Of a DNA stretch of 14,472 nucleotides, positions 7,836 through 13,092 are shown piece by piece. Origin of the DNA: Actinomycetes bacterium (GTDB taxonomy: Bacteria; Actinomycetota; Coriobacteriia; Anaerosomatales; JAJZPX01); the NCBI GenBank assembly GCA_021811025.1, contig JAJZPX010000017.1, positions 1-14,472 on the forward strand, read 5' to 3'. A program made the position numbers and the translations under genes. The notes beneath the pieces are model-generated. The model did no database searches. It saw only the letters and a program-made list of their open reading frames with translations, and was not told where the DNA came from. Positions within the stretch are counted from its first letter, which is position 1; every line of letters begins with the position of its first letter.

Positions 7836-8138
7836 GTGGACCACTACCGCACCCTGCAGGTAAGCCGCGACGCGGAGCCCGAGGTCATCGAGAAGGCCTA
7901 CAAGGCGCTCTGCATGAAGTACCATCCCGACCGCGTGCCCCAGGAGCGGCGTCGGGAGGCGACGAAGCGCATGCAGCGCATCAACGAGGCCTATCGGGTG
8001 CTCTCGGACCCTCGCGTGCGCGAACGCTATGACCTGACGCTCTCGAGCGGCAACGGCGGCGGCGCGGCGGGTTGGGAGCGATTCTGGGAGGCCGGCCTCG
8101 CGGGGCTGTTCCTCGATTGGCTCGAGACGCGCGCCTAG
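7836..8138 (+). CDS. Single-domain J-protein (DnaJ domain)
   Basis: A 100-residue protein made of a J-domain (residues 3-67) with the invariant HPD at 30-32 inside KYHPDR and the helix III/IV pattern RINEAYRVLSDPRVRERYD (48-66). A Gly-rich linker (72-78) leads to a hydrophobic/aromatic tail (WERFWEAGLAGLFLDWLE). There is no Gly/Phe-rich region, zinc finger or client-binding domain, so it is not DnaJ itself. J-domains stimulate the ATPase of a DnaK-type Hsp70; the short tail could dock the protein to a partner or the membrane surface. The start GTG 7836 follows GAGGAG at 7823-7828. The gene follows the penicillin-binding protein gene by 11 bases. Its TAG stop (8136-8138) overlaps the stop of the minus-strand selenoprotein candidate within CCTAGG. 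Confidence 0.88.
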   Translation: MDHYRTLQVSRDAEPEVIEKAYKALCMKYHPDRVPQERRREATKRMQRINEAYRVLSDPRVRERYDLTLSSGNGGGAAGWERFWEAGLAGLFLDWLETRA

Positions 8139-8476
8139 GAACTCTGCTGCTCCAGCCTCGTCTGCACGCTCCTGATGATGACGGCGTGGGACACTGCGCC
8201 GTCGTAGACCGGCTCGCCGTCCACGAAGGTCACCGGATACAGCAGCCCCTCTTCGTGGATGCGCGAGACCGCATCCACGTGCTCCGCCCGGACCTCAGGT
8301 ATGCTCGTGTCGTGATAGAGCACGGCCGCCAACGCGCCGAAGCGCCGCTCGACCTCGGCCCGGATGATCGCGGTGATCTCCTCCGGAGACCACGACGGCC
8401 CTCAACCTCCGCTGCTGCAGACCGCCGTGGCGTCGGAGTAGTCGAAAACCTCGACGGTGACCGCCGGTTGGCTCAT
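8135..8476 (-). CDS. Candidate selenoprotein, thioredoxin/ArsD-like, read through in-frame UGA
   Basis: If the UGA at 8402-8404 is read as selenocysteine, this is a 113-residue protein. The 24 residues before the UGA (ending AVCSSGG) and the 88 after it (starting GPSWSPEE) are in the same frame and together make one sensible thioredoxin-like fold. It has a beta strand (VTVEVFDYS), a redox loop C20-SSGG-U25-G, a helix, then VLYHDT, a second helix, and the cis-Pro-type segment LLYPVTFVDGEPVYDG (82-97 approx.). The C-x4-U loop lines up with the CSTGVCG metal-binding loop of ArsD; the C-terminal half also recalls DUF1462/YuzD-like thioredoxin folds. ATG 8476 has GAGGG 8 bases upstream; ATG 8491 (overlapping the ferredoxin stop) is an alternative. 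A SECIS-like hairpin follows the UGA. UGA is a normal stop elsewhere here, so it is not a code change. A nonsense mutation cannot be excluded from one sequence. Confidence 0.72.
8373..8393 (-). promoter_or_regulatory. Candidate bacterial SECIS hairpin
   Basis: On the minus strand, right after the UGA (8404-8402), a 9-bp stem forms: GTGGTCTCC (8393-8385), loop GGA (8384-8382), GGAGATCAC (8381-8373), with one G-U pair. The loop starts 18 bases after the UGA and begins with G. Bacterial SECIS elements are described as a stem with a small apical loop having G in its first two positions, roughly 16-37 bases from the UGA; this fits at the short-distance end. The hairpin lies in the coding region, as in fdhF-type genes, and would recruit SelB with Sec-tRNA. 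Confidence 0.55.
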
Positions 8477-8487
8477 CTCGTCATCCC

Positions 8488-8694
8488 TCATCTGTCGAGG
8501 CCGACCGCGCCGAACGGGCACGCCCGCAGGCATACGCCGCATCCCGTGCAGGCGGCTTCGTCGACCGTGTAGCCGTTCGCACCCGGATACATACCGCCCG
8601 GCACAGGGACTATAGCACCGCGCGGACAGAAATGCGCTGCTACGCAGCTGGGCGAGCGATCGCATCTCGCGGTATCGATGGCAGCTCTCGTCAT
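8488..8694 (-). CDS. Small ferredoxin-like protein with atypical first cluster
   Basis: A 68-residue ferredoxin fold. The second half has a canonical 4Fe-4S motif C49-TG-C52-GV-C55-LRA-C59-P followed by FGAV. The first motif is altered: C11-DRSPS-C17-VAAHF-C23-P-RGAI, with three cysteines at CX5CX5CP spacing where CX2CX2CX3CP is usual. It may thus hold one normal 4Fe-4S cluster plus a 3Fe or site-differentiated cluster, or use another ligand. It probably passes single electrons in the cytoplasm. AAGGAGGG stands 8 bases before the ATG at 8692-8694, and a TATAAT promoter lies 36 bases further upstream. The selenoprotein candidate follows with an 11-base gap (or a 4-base ATGA overlap if its earlier ATG is used), so the two are surely one operon and the ferredoxin is a likely electron donor or acceptor for the CSSGGU site. 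Confidence 0.85.
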   Translation of the reverse strand: MTRAAIDTARCDRSPSCVAAHFCPRGAIVPVPGGMYPGANGYTVDEAACTGCGVCLRACPFGAVGLDR

Positions 8695-8729
8695 CCCGAA
8701 TTCCCTCCTTGTTCCGGCATCGCTTGATG

Positions 8730-8759
8730 ATTATACCCCACCGGGTATTGTCCCAACAA
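8730..8759 (-). promoter_or_regulatory. Promoter of the ferredoxin/selenoprotein operon
   Basis: On the minus strand, a perfect TATAAT (-10) at 8735-8730 is preceded after 18 bases by TTGTTG (-35, 3/6 including TTG) at 8759-8754. Transcription would begin near 8723, about 29 bases before the ferredoxin ATG, leaving room for the AAGGAGGG site. This is the best -10 match in the window. Confidence 0.65.
8733..8748. promoter_or_regulatory. CsoR/CstR/RcnR-type operator candidate
   Basis: ATACCC (8733-8738), CACC, GGGTAT (8743-8748): a 6+6 perfect inverted repeat with a 4-base spacer. G/C-tract palindromes flanked by AT, of this form, are typical targets of the DUF156 repressors (CsoR for Cu(I), CstR for persulfide, RcnR/InrS for Ni/Co, FrmR for aldehyde). 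It lies in the -35/-10 spacer and covers half of the TATAAT, an ideal place for repression. No repressor gene is in the window. Confidence 0.55.
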
Positions 8760-8797
8760 ACAACATGCCGATTCCTGCTTCGGGCGGGGCAGCCGCT

Positions 8798-8806
8798 TGT
8801 TACACT
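8798..8806 (+). promoter_or_regulatory. Extended -10 promoter for the MCP gene
   Basis: TG-T-TACACT: a TGn extension (8798-8800) and a 4/6 -10 hexamer (8801-8806), about 29 bases before the proposed GTG start at 8835. There is no convincing -35 and no sigma-28 flagellar consensus. It is divergent from the ferredoxin promoter. Confidence 0.4.
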
Positions 8807-8834
8807 TGTGGCCGGAGGGTGCGCGGAGAGAGGA

Positions 8835-10001
8835 GTGCGAGGGTTGGCTGACGACACGGGTCGCGCTCTTTCCCGCAGGATGCTGTTCGCCATGCTCGGC
8901 GCGGGGCTGCTCGCCGGGATCCTGCTCCCGATCGTGACGGCCCCCTTCGTCGCAGCCAGAAGCGCCGTGGCGTTCGCCGCGTTCGTCGCTGTGTCCCTTG
9001 CCGCCGGTGCGCTCGTCGGCCTCTTCTCGTGGTGGGTGGCGGAGCGGGCGAGCCGCGCCGTCTTCCACCTGGTCCTCAGCCGCGCGAGCAGCAGCCTCGC
9101 CGTGCCCGTCGCGGTCGTCGAACGCGCCGATCTCGTCGGTGCCGAGCTCGACAGGGTCTTCGCGGCCGCGTCCTCGACGCTCACGCAGGTCCGAACGGTG
9201 AACGGACGGATCAAGCACCTGACCGCGGACATCCTCTCAGCTACCGAGCAGCAGGCCTCGGGGGCGGCGGAGCAGGCATCCGCGGTGTCCCAGACGTCGG
9301 CGACGCTCGAGGAGCTCGCCCAGACCAGCAAGCAGATCGCGGAGAACTCGGAATCGGTCGTGCACGTCGCGGAGCGCACCCTGGCCTCGGCCGAAGAGGG
9401 CATGAGCGCGCTGGTGGACACCGCGAGCGGCATAGAGGAGATACGCACCACCACGATGCAGGCGTCCGATCGCATCCTGGCGCTCGGCGAGCGCAGCCAG
9501 GAGATCGGCCGGGTCCTCACGATCATCGACGAGATAGCCGAGCAGACCAAGATCCTCGCCCTGAACGCGGCCATCGAGGCGGCGCGCGCGGGCGAAGCGG
9601 GGAAGGGCTTCTCGGTCGTGGCCGAGGAGATCCGAAAGCTGGCGGACTCGGTGACGGAGTCGACGCAGGAGATCGGGCGCGTGGTGCGGGAGATCCAGGC
9701 GTCGACGTCGGCCCTCGTGATGTCCACCGAGAAGGCCGCGAAGAAGGTCGACGAGGGCAAGCAGCTCGCCGCGGCGACGGCGACGGCGCTCGACAGGATC
9801 GTCTCGCAGGTCGAGCAGACCACGGACGCGGCCAAGCAGATATCGATAGCGACGCAGCAGCAGCGGACCGCCTCGGACCAGGTGGTCGTCTCGATGCGGG
9901 AGGTCGCGCAGGTCTCGCGGCAGTTCGCCGAGTCCGCTCGCCAGGTGTCCGTGGCGCTGATGGAGCTCGACGAGCTCGCCGACACCGGCACGGGGGGCTA
10001 G
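8835..10001 (+). CDS. Methyl-accepting chemotaxis protein without a sensor domain
   Basis: A 388-residue signalling protein. Two membrane helices (about 16-38 and 43-66) are joined by only a few residues, so there is no periplasmic ligand-binding domain. A short HAMP-like region (67-110) leads to a long coiled coil with the MCP signalling tip around DEIAEQTKILALNAAIEAAR (232-251) and GKGFSVVAEEIRKLA (256-270), which bind CheA and CheW. Heptad and Gln/Glu-rich methylation-like helices flank it (136-200, 290-350). It ends in GTGG with no CheR-tethering pentapeptide. It probably senses membrane or cytoplasmic state, possibly redox or energy. The start is uncertain: GTG 8835 (GGAG 6 bases upstream) is preferred; TTG 8844 with AGGAG 8 bases upstream is nearly as good. 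A RidA gene begins 2 bases after the stop, so they are co-translated. No che genes are nearby. Confidence 0.9.
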   Translation: MRGLADDTGRALSRRMLFAMLGAGLLAGILLPIVTAPFVAARSAVAFAAFVAVSLAAGALVGLFSWWVAERASRAVFHLVLSRASSSLAVPVAVVERADLVGAELDRVFAAASSTLTQVRTVNGRIKHLTADILSATEQQASGAAEQASAVSQTSATLEELAQTSKQIAENSESVVHVAERTLASAEEGMSALVDTASGIEEIRTTTMQASDRILALGERSQEIGRVLTIIDEIAEQTKILALNAAIEAARAGEAGKGFSVVAEEIRKLADSVTESTQEIGRVVREIQASTSALVMSTEKAAKKVDEGKQLAAATATALDRIVSQVEQTTDAAKQISIATQQQRTASDQVVVSMREVAQVSRQFAESARQVSVALMELDELADTGTGG

Positions 10002-10003
10002 CG

Positions 10004-10468
10004 GTGCAGACGGTGGCCGAGCGCCTCGCGGCCGCAGGGCACGCGCTCCCGGCGCCGGCGGCCGCGCTCGGCGCGTACGTCCCCGCCGTGCGCGCCGGGC
10101 TGCTGGTGCTCACGTCGGGCCAGCTCCCGATTCGCGACGGGTCGCTCCTCTCCTCCGGGCTCCTCGGCGCCGAGGTCGACCTCGAGACCGGACGCGCGTG
10201 CGCGCGGCAGGCGGCGCTCAACTGCCTCGCGGCCGCTTCGACGGTCTGCGACCTCGACGAGGTGGAGAGTGTCGTCAAGATGGCGGCGTACGTTGCTTCC
10301 GCACCAGGGTTCCGCGCCCAGCCCAAGGTGGCCGATGCCGCAAGCGAGCTGCTCGCTCTCGCCTTCGGCGATGCCGGACGACATGCTCGCGCCGCCGTCG
10401 GGGTGGCGGAGCTGCCGCTGGGGGCGCCGGTCGAGATCGAGCTCGTGCTCGCGCTCGGAGCCGTCTGA
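10004..10468 (+). CDS. RidA/YjgF-family protein
   Basis: A 154-residue member of the RidA superfamily, trimeric cytoplasmic enzymes of which the best known hydrolyse reactive enamines/imines made by PLP enzymes. Family features: LVLTSGQLPIRDG (34-46), DLETGRACARQAALN (59-73), DLDEVESVVKMAAYVAS (83-99), a QPKVADAASELL region (106-117), GDAGRHARAAVGVAELPLGA (122-141) and the final VEIE. Arg129 in HARAAVG is at the place of the catalytic Arg of RidA, so activity is plausible. Length and the extended N-terminus (AERLAAAGHALPAPAAALGAYVPAVR) match the longer RidA group of about 150 residues. The GTG start at 10004 is 2 bases after the MCP stop, with a G-run (9992-9997) as ribosome-binding site. The MCP pairing is unusual and may be only positional. 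Confidence 0.88.
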   Translation: MQTVAERLAAAGHALPAPAAALGAYVPAVRAGLLVLTSGQLPIRDGSLLSSGLLGAEVDLETGRACARQAALNCLAAASTVCDLDEVESVVKMAAYVASAPGFRAQPKVADAASELLALAFGDAGRHARAAVGVAELPLGAPVEIELVLALGAV

Positions 10469-10535
10469 CGGCGGCGGGCCTCGCGCGAGAAGGAAAAGGG
10501 CTCTCCGCGGCGAACAGGGACATCGGGAGCTGAGG

Positions 10536-10635
10536 CCAACCTTAGTTGATACCCTCGCGATCGTTTGCGCGAGCCGCAGCGTTACCGTAAGGTTGGAAAT
10601 GCCGGCGGGGAGGGGTCCATCGCCCGGCAGGTTGG
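10536..10635 (+). promoter_or_regulatory. Repeat-armed leader upstream of the multiheme cytochrome
   Basis: CCAACCTTA (10536-10544) is perfectly complementary to TAAGGTTGG (10588-10596), enclosing a small hairpin CTCGCG/CGCGAG (10554-10559 with 10568-10573). A further AGGTTGG lies at 10629-10635, after a GCCGG/CCGGC stem (10601-10605 with 10624-10628). The first arm can therefore pair with either of two later copies. Alternatively, TTGCGC (10565-10570), 17 bases, TAAGGT (10588-10593) could be a promoter with the repeats as operator half-sites. I looked for a GEMM (c-di-GMP/cGAMP) riboswitch consensus and did not find it. The 202-base gap holds nothing else recognisable. Confidence 0.4.
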
Positions 10636-10670
10636 TTTCTTCTAGACCGAGCTGTCAAGGAGAGATGTCT

Positions 10671-12821
10671 ATGCGGAGGATCTCCCTGGCCGGGTTCAAG
10701 GATCCGGCGCGCCGGCCGCGGTACGTCATCTGGACGGGCACGGCCGTCCTGGTGCTGGCAGCCGCGCTCATCGTGACGCTGGGCGTCACGTCGAGCCGGT
10801 GGTTCTGCGCCGGCGCGTGTCACAAGGTGCAGGACGACACGATCATCGCGTACAGCCACTCCTCGCACGACAAGATCTCGTGCATGGCCTGCCACATGCC
10901 GGTCAATTCCGATCCCGTGACCTTCATGCTCCACAAGGTGAAGGCGCTCGGCGAGCTGTACATGACCGCGACCAACAAGTACGAGCTGCCGCTCAACGCG
11001 GAGGACGAGGTCGCTCTCAGCAAGACGGAGATGGGCGAGGAGCGGTGCACGCAGTGCCACGACATGAAGAACCGCAAGGTGACGCCGAGGGCCGGCATCG
11101 TCATCAACCACGAGGTCCACTCGAAGGCCGGCTATCAGTGCACCGTGTGTCACAACCGAATCGGGCACAAGGAGGACTTCACTCTGACGCTGCCCGGCAA
11201 CGAGAAGCACGCGGACTTCATGAAGATGGATGCATGCTTCCGTTGCCACGGTCTGCAGCCCGGCGCCAAGGCGCCCGGCCAGTGCAACGCGTGCCACCCG
11301 AAGGACTTCAAGCTGAAGCCGGAGTTCCATCTCCAGGCGGGCTTCTATCCGGAGGGCCACGCGAAGCTTGCCAAGGAGGACATCAAGAGGGTTGAGGAGG
11401 CCAAGGCGGAGGCTGAGGCCGCCAAGGGCGAGTCCTCGGGCGAGACGTCCGAGATCCTGCCGATGCAGGCCGTGAGCAACTGCCAGACGTGCCACGTCAA
11501 GGCGACGTTCTGCGACAAGTGCCACGGCATGGAGATGCCGCACCCGGAGTCCTTCAAGGACCCGAAGGACGCGAACGATCCGAACGGGCACCCGGCCATG
11601 TCGAAGGCCGAGGCGACCGCTGCCAAGTGCGAGTTCTGCCACCACCAGAGCAAGACGTGGTTCTGCGACAACTGCCACCACGGAAGCAACGAGGGCGGCA
11701 CGGGCAAGGGCCAGGTCGCCGGGTGGAAGTTCGACCAGAAGGTGCCGTGGCAGCAGCAGCACGCCGCCGCGGTCACCCAGAACGGCGTGGACGGATGCCT
11801 CGGCAAGTGCCACGACACGAAGTTCTGCGCGGACTGTCACAACAAGCTGAAGCCGGTCCCGACGTCGCACAAGGATCCGTCGTGGCTGCACGGCCCCGAC
11901 CCGGTCGTCTCGAAGGACGGCAAGCCGCAGACGGCGAAGCCTTCGGCCAAGCACGTGGCGGCGTTCAGCAAGCCGGGCGGCCAGAGCGCGTGCGCGGTCT
12001 GCCACGGTGACGGCGGCACGAAGGCCGCGTTCTGCAAGGGCTGCCACAAGCTCGACATGCCGCATCCGGCGGAGGGCAGCACCCCGTACGCGTCCCAGCC
12101 GGGCGTGCACGCGACGGCGGGCAAGCGCGACTCCGGCGTGTGCTCGAACTGCCATCAGTTCCGCGAGATATGCAGCAACTGCCATCACGCGGGGTCGAGC
12201 GACGCCAACCCGTGGCTCGGCCAGCACGGCAAGTCGGTCAACGCCGCAGGGAACGCGAGCGGCTGTCTCGCCAAGTGCCACAAGAAGAACGACTGCGTGC
12301 AGTGCCACACCTCCCGGAAGGTCGTCCCCGCCTCGCACGGCGCTCGCGACTGGCTTCACAGGGCGTCCCTGACGGCGCAGGCGGGCCACAGCAGCCTCTT
12401 CAAGAAGTCGCCGGAGCCGTGCACGTACTGCCACGGTGACGGCGGGGCGAAGGCGGACTTCTGCATGAGATGCCACAAGCTCGAGATGCCGCATCCTCCC
12501 GGGTTCGGGCCGCCCGAGGGCGCCCAGCCGAGCAAGGAGAACGGCGGCGAGCACATGAAGGGATTCCAGGCGAACCCGCCGAAGTGGCCTCGCGGTCAGT
12601 ACGGGGCGGTGCAGCCGCCGTGCTCGAGCTGCCACGTCTCCACCTTCTGCGACTCGTGCCATCACAAGGACGGCTTCAAGGGCAAGGCGCCCTGGGGCGT
12701 GCCGAAGGTCGGCGTGGCGCAGGAGCACCCCGTCCAGGTGCGGGCGAAGGGATCGGCCGCGTGCATGACCTGTCACGAGGAGACGTACTGCTCGCACTGT
12801 CACGTGAGGGCAAGCAGATAG
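10671..12821 (+). CDS. Membrane-anchored multiheme c-type cytochrome, 24 heme motifs
   Basis: A 716-residue cytochrome. A single uncleaved-looking membrane anchor (about 19-40) is followed by 24 heme-attachment motifs: 21 CXXCH and three CX3CH (CAGACH 46-51, CLGKCH 376-381, CLAKCH 532-537). The first part (hemes 1-6, residues 43-225) starts like NapC/NirT quinol dehydrogenases (heme 1 just after the anchor, then SHSSHDKISCMACH). A charged helical linker (231-261, Glu/Lys/Ala-rich) joins it to an 18-heme region built of repeats, with MPHP after hemes 8, 14 and 20. It probably takes electrons from the quinone pool and wires them through the cell wall, for example to an extracellular acceptor; that is inference. 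The start ATG 10671 is preferred (AAGGAG 8 bases upstream) over ATG 10665 (2 bases). It is followed by two hairpins and appears monocistronic. Confidence 0.93.
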   Translation: MRRISLAGFKDPARRPRYVIWTGTAVLVLAAALIVTLGVTSSRWFCAGACHKVQDDTIIAYSHSSHDKISCMACHMPVNSDPVTFMLHKVKALGELYMTATNKYELPLNAEDEVALSKTEMGEERCTQCHDMKNRKVTPRAGIVINHEVHSKAGYQCTVCHNRIGHKEDFTLTLPGNEKHADFMKMDACFRCHGLQPGAKAPGQCNACHPKDFKLKPEFHLQAGFYPEGHAKLAKEDIKRVEEAKAEAEAAKGESSGETSEILPMQAVSNCQTCHVKATFCDKCHGMEMPHPESFKDPKDANDPNGHPAMSKAEATAAKCEFCHHQSKTWFCDNCHHGSNEGGTGKGQVAGWKFDQKVPWQQQHAAAVTQNGVDGCLGKCHDTKFCADCHNKLKPVPTSHKDPSWLHGPDPVVSKDGKPQTAKPSAKHVAAFSKPGGQSACAVCHGDGGTKAAFCKGCHKLDMPHPAEGSTPYASQPGVHATAGKRDSGVCSNCHQFREICSNCHHAGSSDANPWLGQHGKSVNAAGNASGCLAKCHKKNDCVQCHTSRKVVPASHGARDWLHRASLTAQAGHSSLFKKSPEPCTYCHGDGGAKADFCMRCHKLEMPHPPGFGPPEGAQPSKENGGEHMKGFQANPPKWPRGQYGAVQPPCSSCHVSTFCDSCHHKDGFKGKAPWGVPKVGVAQEHPVQVRAKGSAACMTCHEETYCSHCHVRASR
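11628..12497 (+). repeat. Internal tandem duplication of a six-heme module
   Basis: Within the cytochrome, residues 320-466 and 491-609 share one order of motifs: a CXXCH pair 7-8 residues apart, a CX3CH followed closely by CXXCH, a PVPTSH or VVPASH segment with a WLH, then CXXCHGDGG, CXXCHKL and MPHP. Half-copies flank them: CQTCH/CDKCH with MEMPHP before (271-292) and CSSCH/CDSCH plus CMTCH/CSHCH after (651-711). The DNA has diverged, so the duplication is old. Confidence 0.8.
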
Positions 12822-12827
12822 GAACGG

Positions 12828-12849
12828 CGAGGGTCCTCCGGGGCCCTCG
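12828..12849 (+). terminator. First of two tandem hairpins after the cytochrome
   Basis: A 9-bp stem CGAGGGTCC/GGGCCCTCG (12828-12836 with 12841-12849, one G-U pair), TCCG loop, starting 7 bases after the stop codon. There is no U-tract. Together with the next hairpin it probably ends or stabilises the cytochrome mRNA. Confidence 0.45.
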
Positions 12850-12857
12850 GCGATGAC

Positions 12858-12891
12858 GGAGGCCCGTCCCGCGCGTGCGGGGCGGGCCTCC
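12858..12891 (+). terminator. Second, strong hairpin after the cytochrome
   Basis: A 15-bp stem from GGAGGCCCGTCCCGC (12858-12872), loop GCGT, to GCGGGGCGGGCCTCC (12877-12891), with one G-U pair. It is very GC-rich and is followed by ACCGTG rather than T residues, a form seen at high-GC actinobacterial gene ends. Confidence 0.6.
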
Positions 12892-12937
12892 ACCGTGTGC
12901 GCTTGCGGAAGGCGCCTCGCGGCGGCCGAATGAGGGC

Positions 12938-12967
12938 TTGGCTCGCGTCGGCGTGACCGTGTATGAT
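12938..12967 (+). promoter_or_regulatory. Promoter of tRNA-Pro
   Basis: TTGGCT (12938-12943), 18-base spacer, TATGAT (12962-12967, 5/6), ending 10 bases before the mature tRNA 5' end. This is a good vegetative sigma factor match with the short leader usual for a single tRNA gene. Confidence 0.65.
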
Positions 12968-12977
12968 AGCGGCCCGT

Positions 12978-13054
12978 CGGGATGTGGCTCAGCTTGGTAG
13001 AGCGCTGCGTTCGGGACGCAGAGGTCGTGGGTTCGAATCCCGCCATCCCGACCA
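12978..13054 (+). tRNA. tRNA-Pro (anticodon CGG)
   Basis: A 77-base cloverleaf. The acceptor stem is CGGGATG/CATCCCG with discriminator A and genome-encoded CCA (13052-13054). The D-arm contains AGCTTGGTAGAGC, the anticodon arm is CTGCG-TTCGGGA-CGCAG, giving CGG, which reads CCG proline codons. The T-arm is GTGGG-TTCGAAT-CCCGC. C1-G72 is the proline-type first pair. It has its own promoter and a following terminator, so it is a single-gene unit. Confidence 0.97.
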
Positions 13055-13066
13055 TCCGACTGCTCG

Positions 13067-13092
13067 CGGCAGGCCCGTCAAGCGGCCTGCCG
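13067..13092 (+). terminator. Intrinsic terminator after tRNA-Pro
   Basis: A 9-bp perfect stem CGGCAGGCC (13067-13075), 8-base loop, GGCCTGCCG (13084-13092), followed directly by TCTTCGTT. It starts 13 bases past the CCA end. It is the only hairpin in the window with a T-rich tail. It also lies just before the DUF2085 start, so that gene needs readthrough or its own promoter. Confidence 0.7.

Noticed and set aside
8402..8404. UGA as a simple nonsense mutation making a pseudogene
   Set aside because: Kept as the main alternative but not preferred: the UGA falls exactly at the expected redox Cys/Sec position, both sides stay in frame with no other damage, and a SECIS-like hairpin follows.
8402..9991. 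Minus-strand open frame of about 529 codons opposite the MCP
   Set aside because: Ser/Ala/Thr-rich shadow of the MCP. Only its last 24 codons are real, as the start of the selenoprotein candidate.
10536..10670. GEMM (c-di-GMP/cGAMP) riboswitch before the multiheme cytochrome
   Set aside because: Expected from Geobacter cytochrome genes, but the conserved GEMM core sequences are not present.
10269..10670. N-terminal extension of the cytochrome frame into the RidA gene
   Set aside because: It overlaps RidA coding sequence and an intergenic leader; the membrane anchor and AAGGAG site place the start at 10671.
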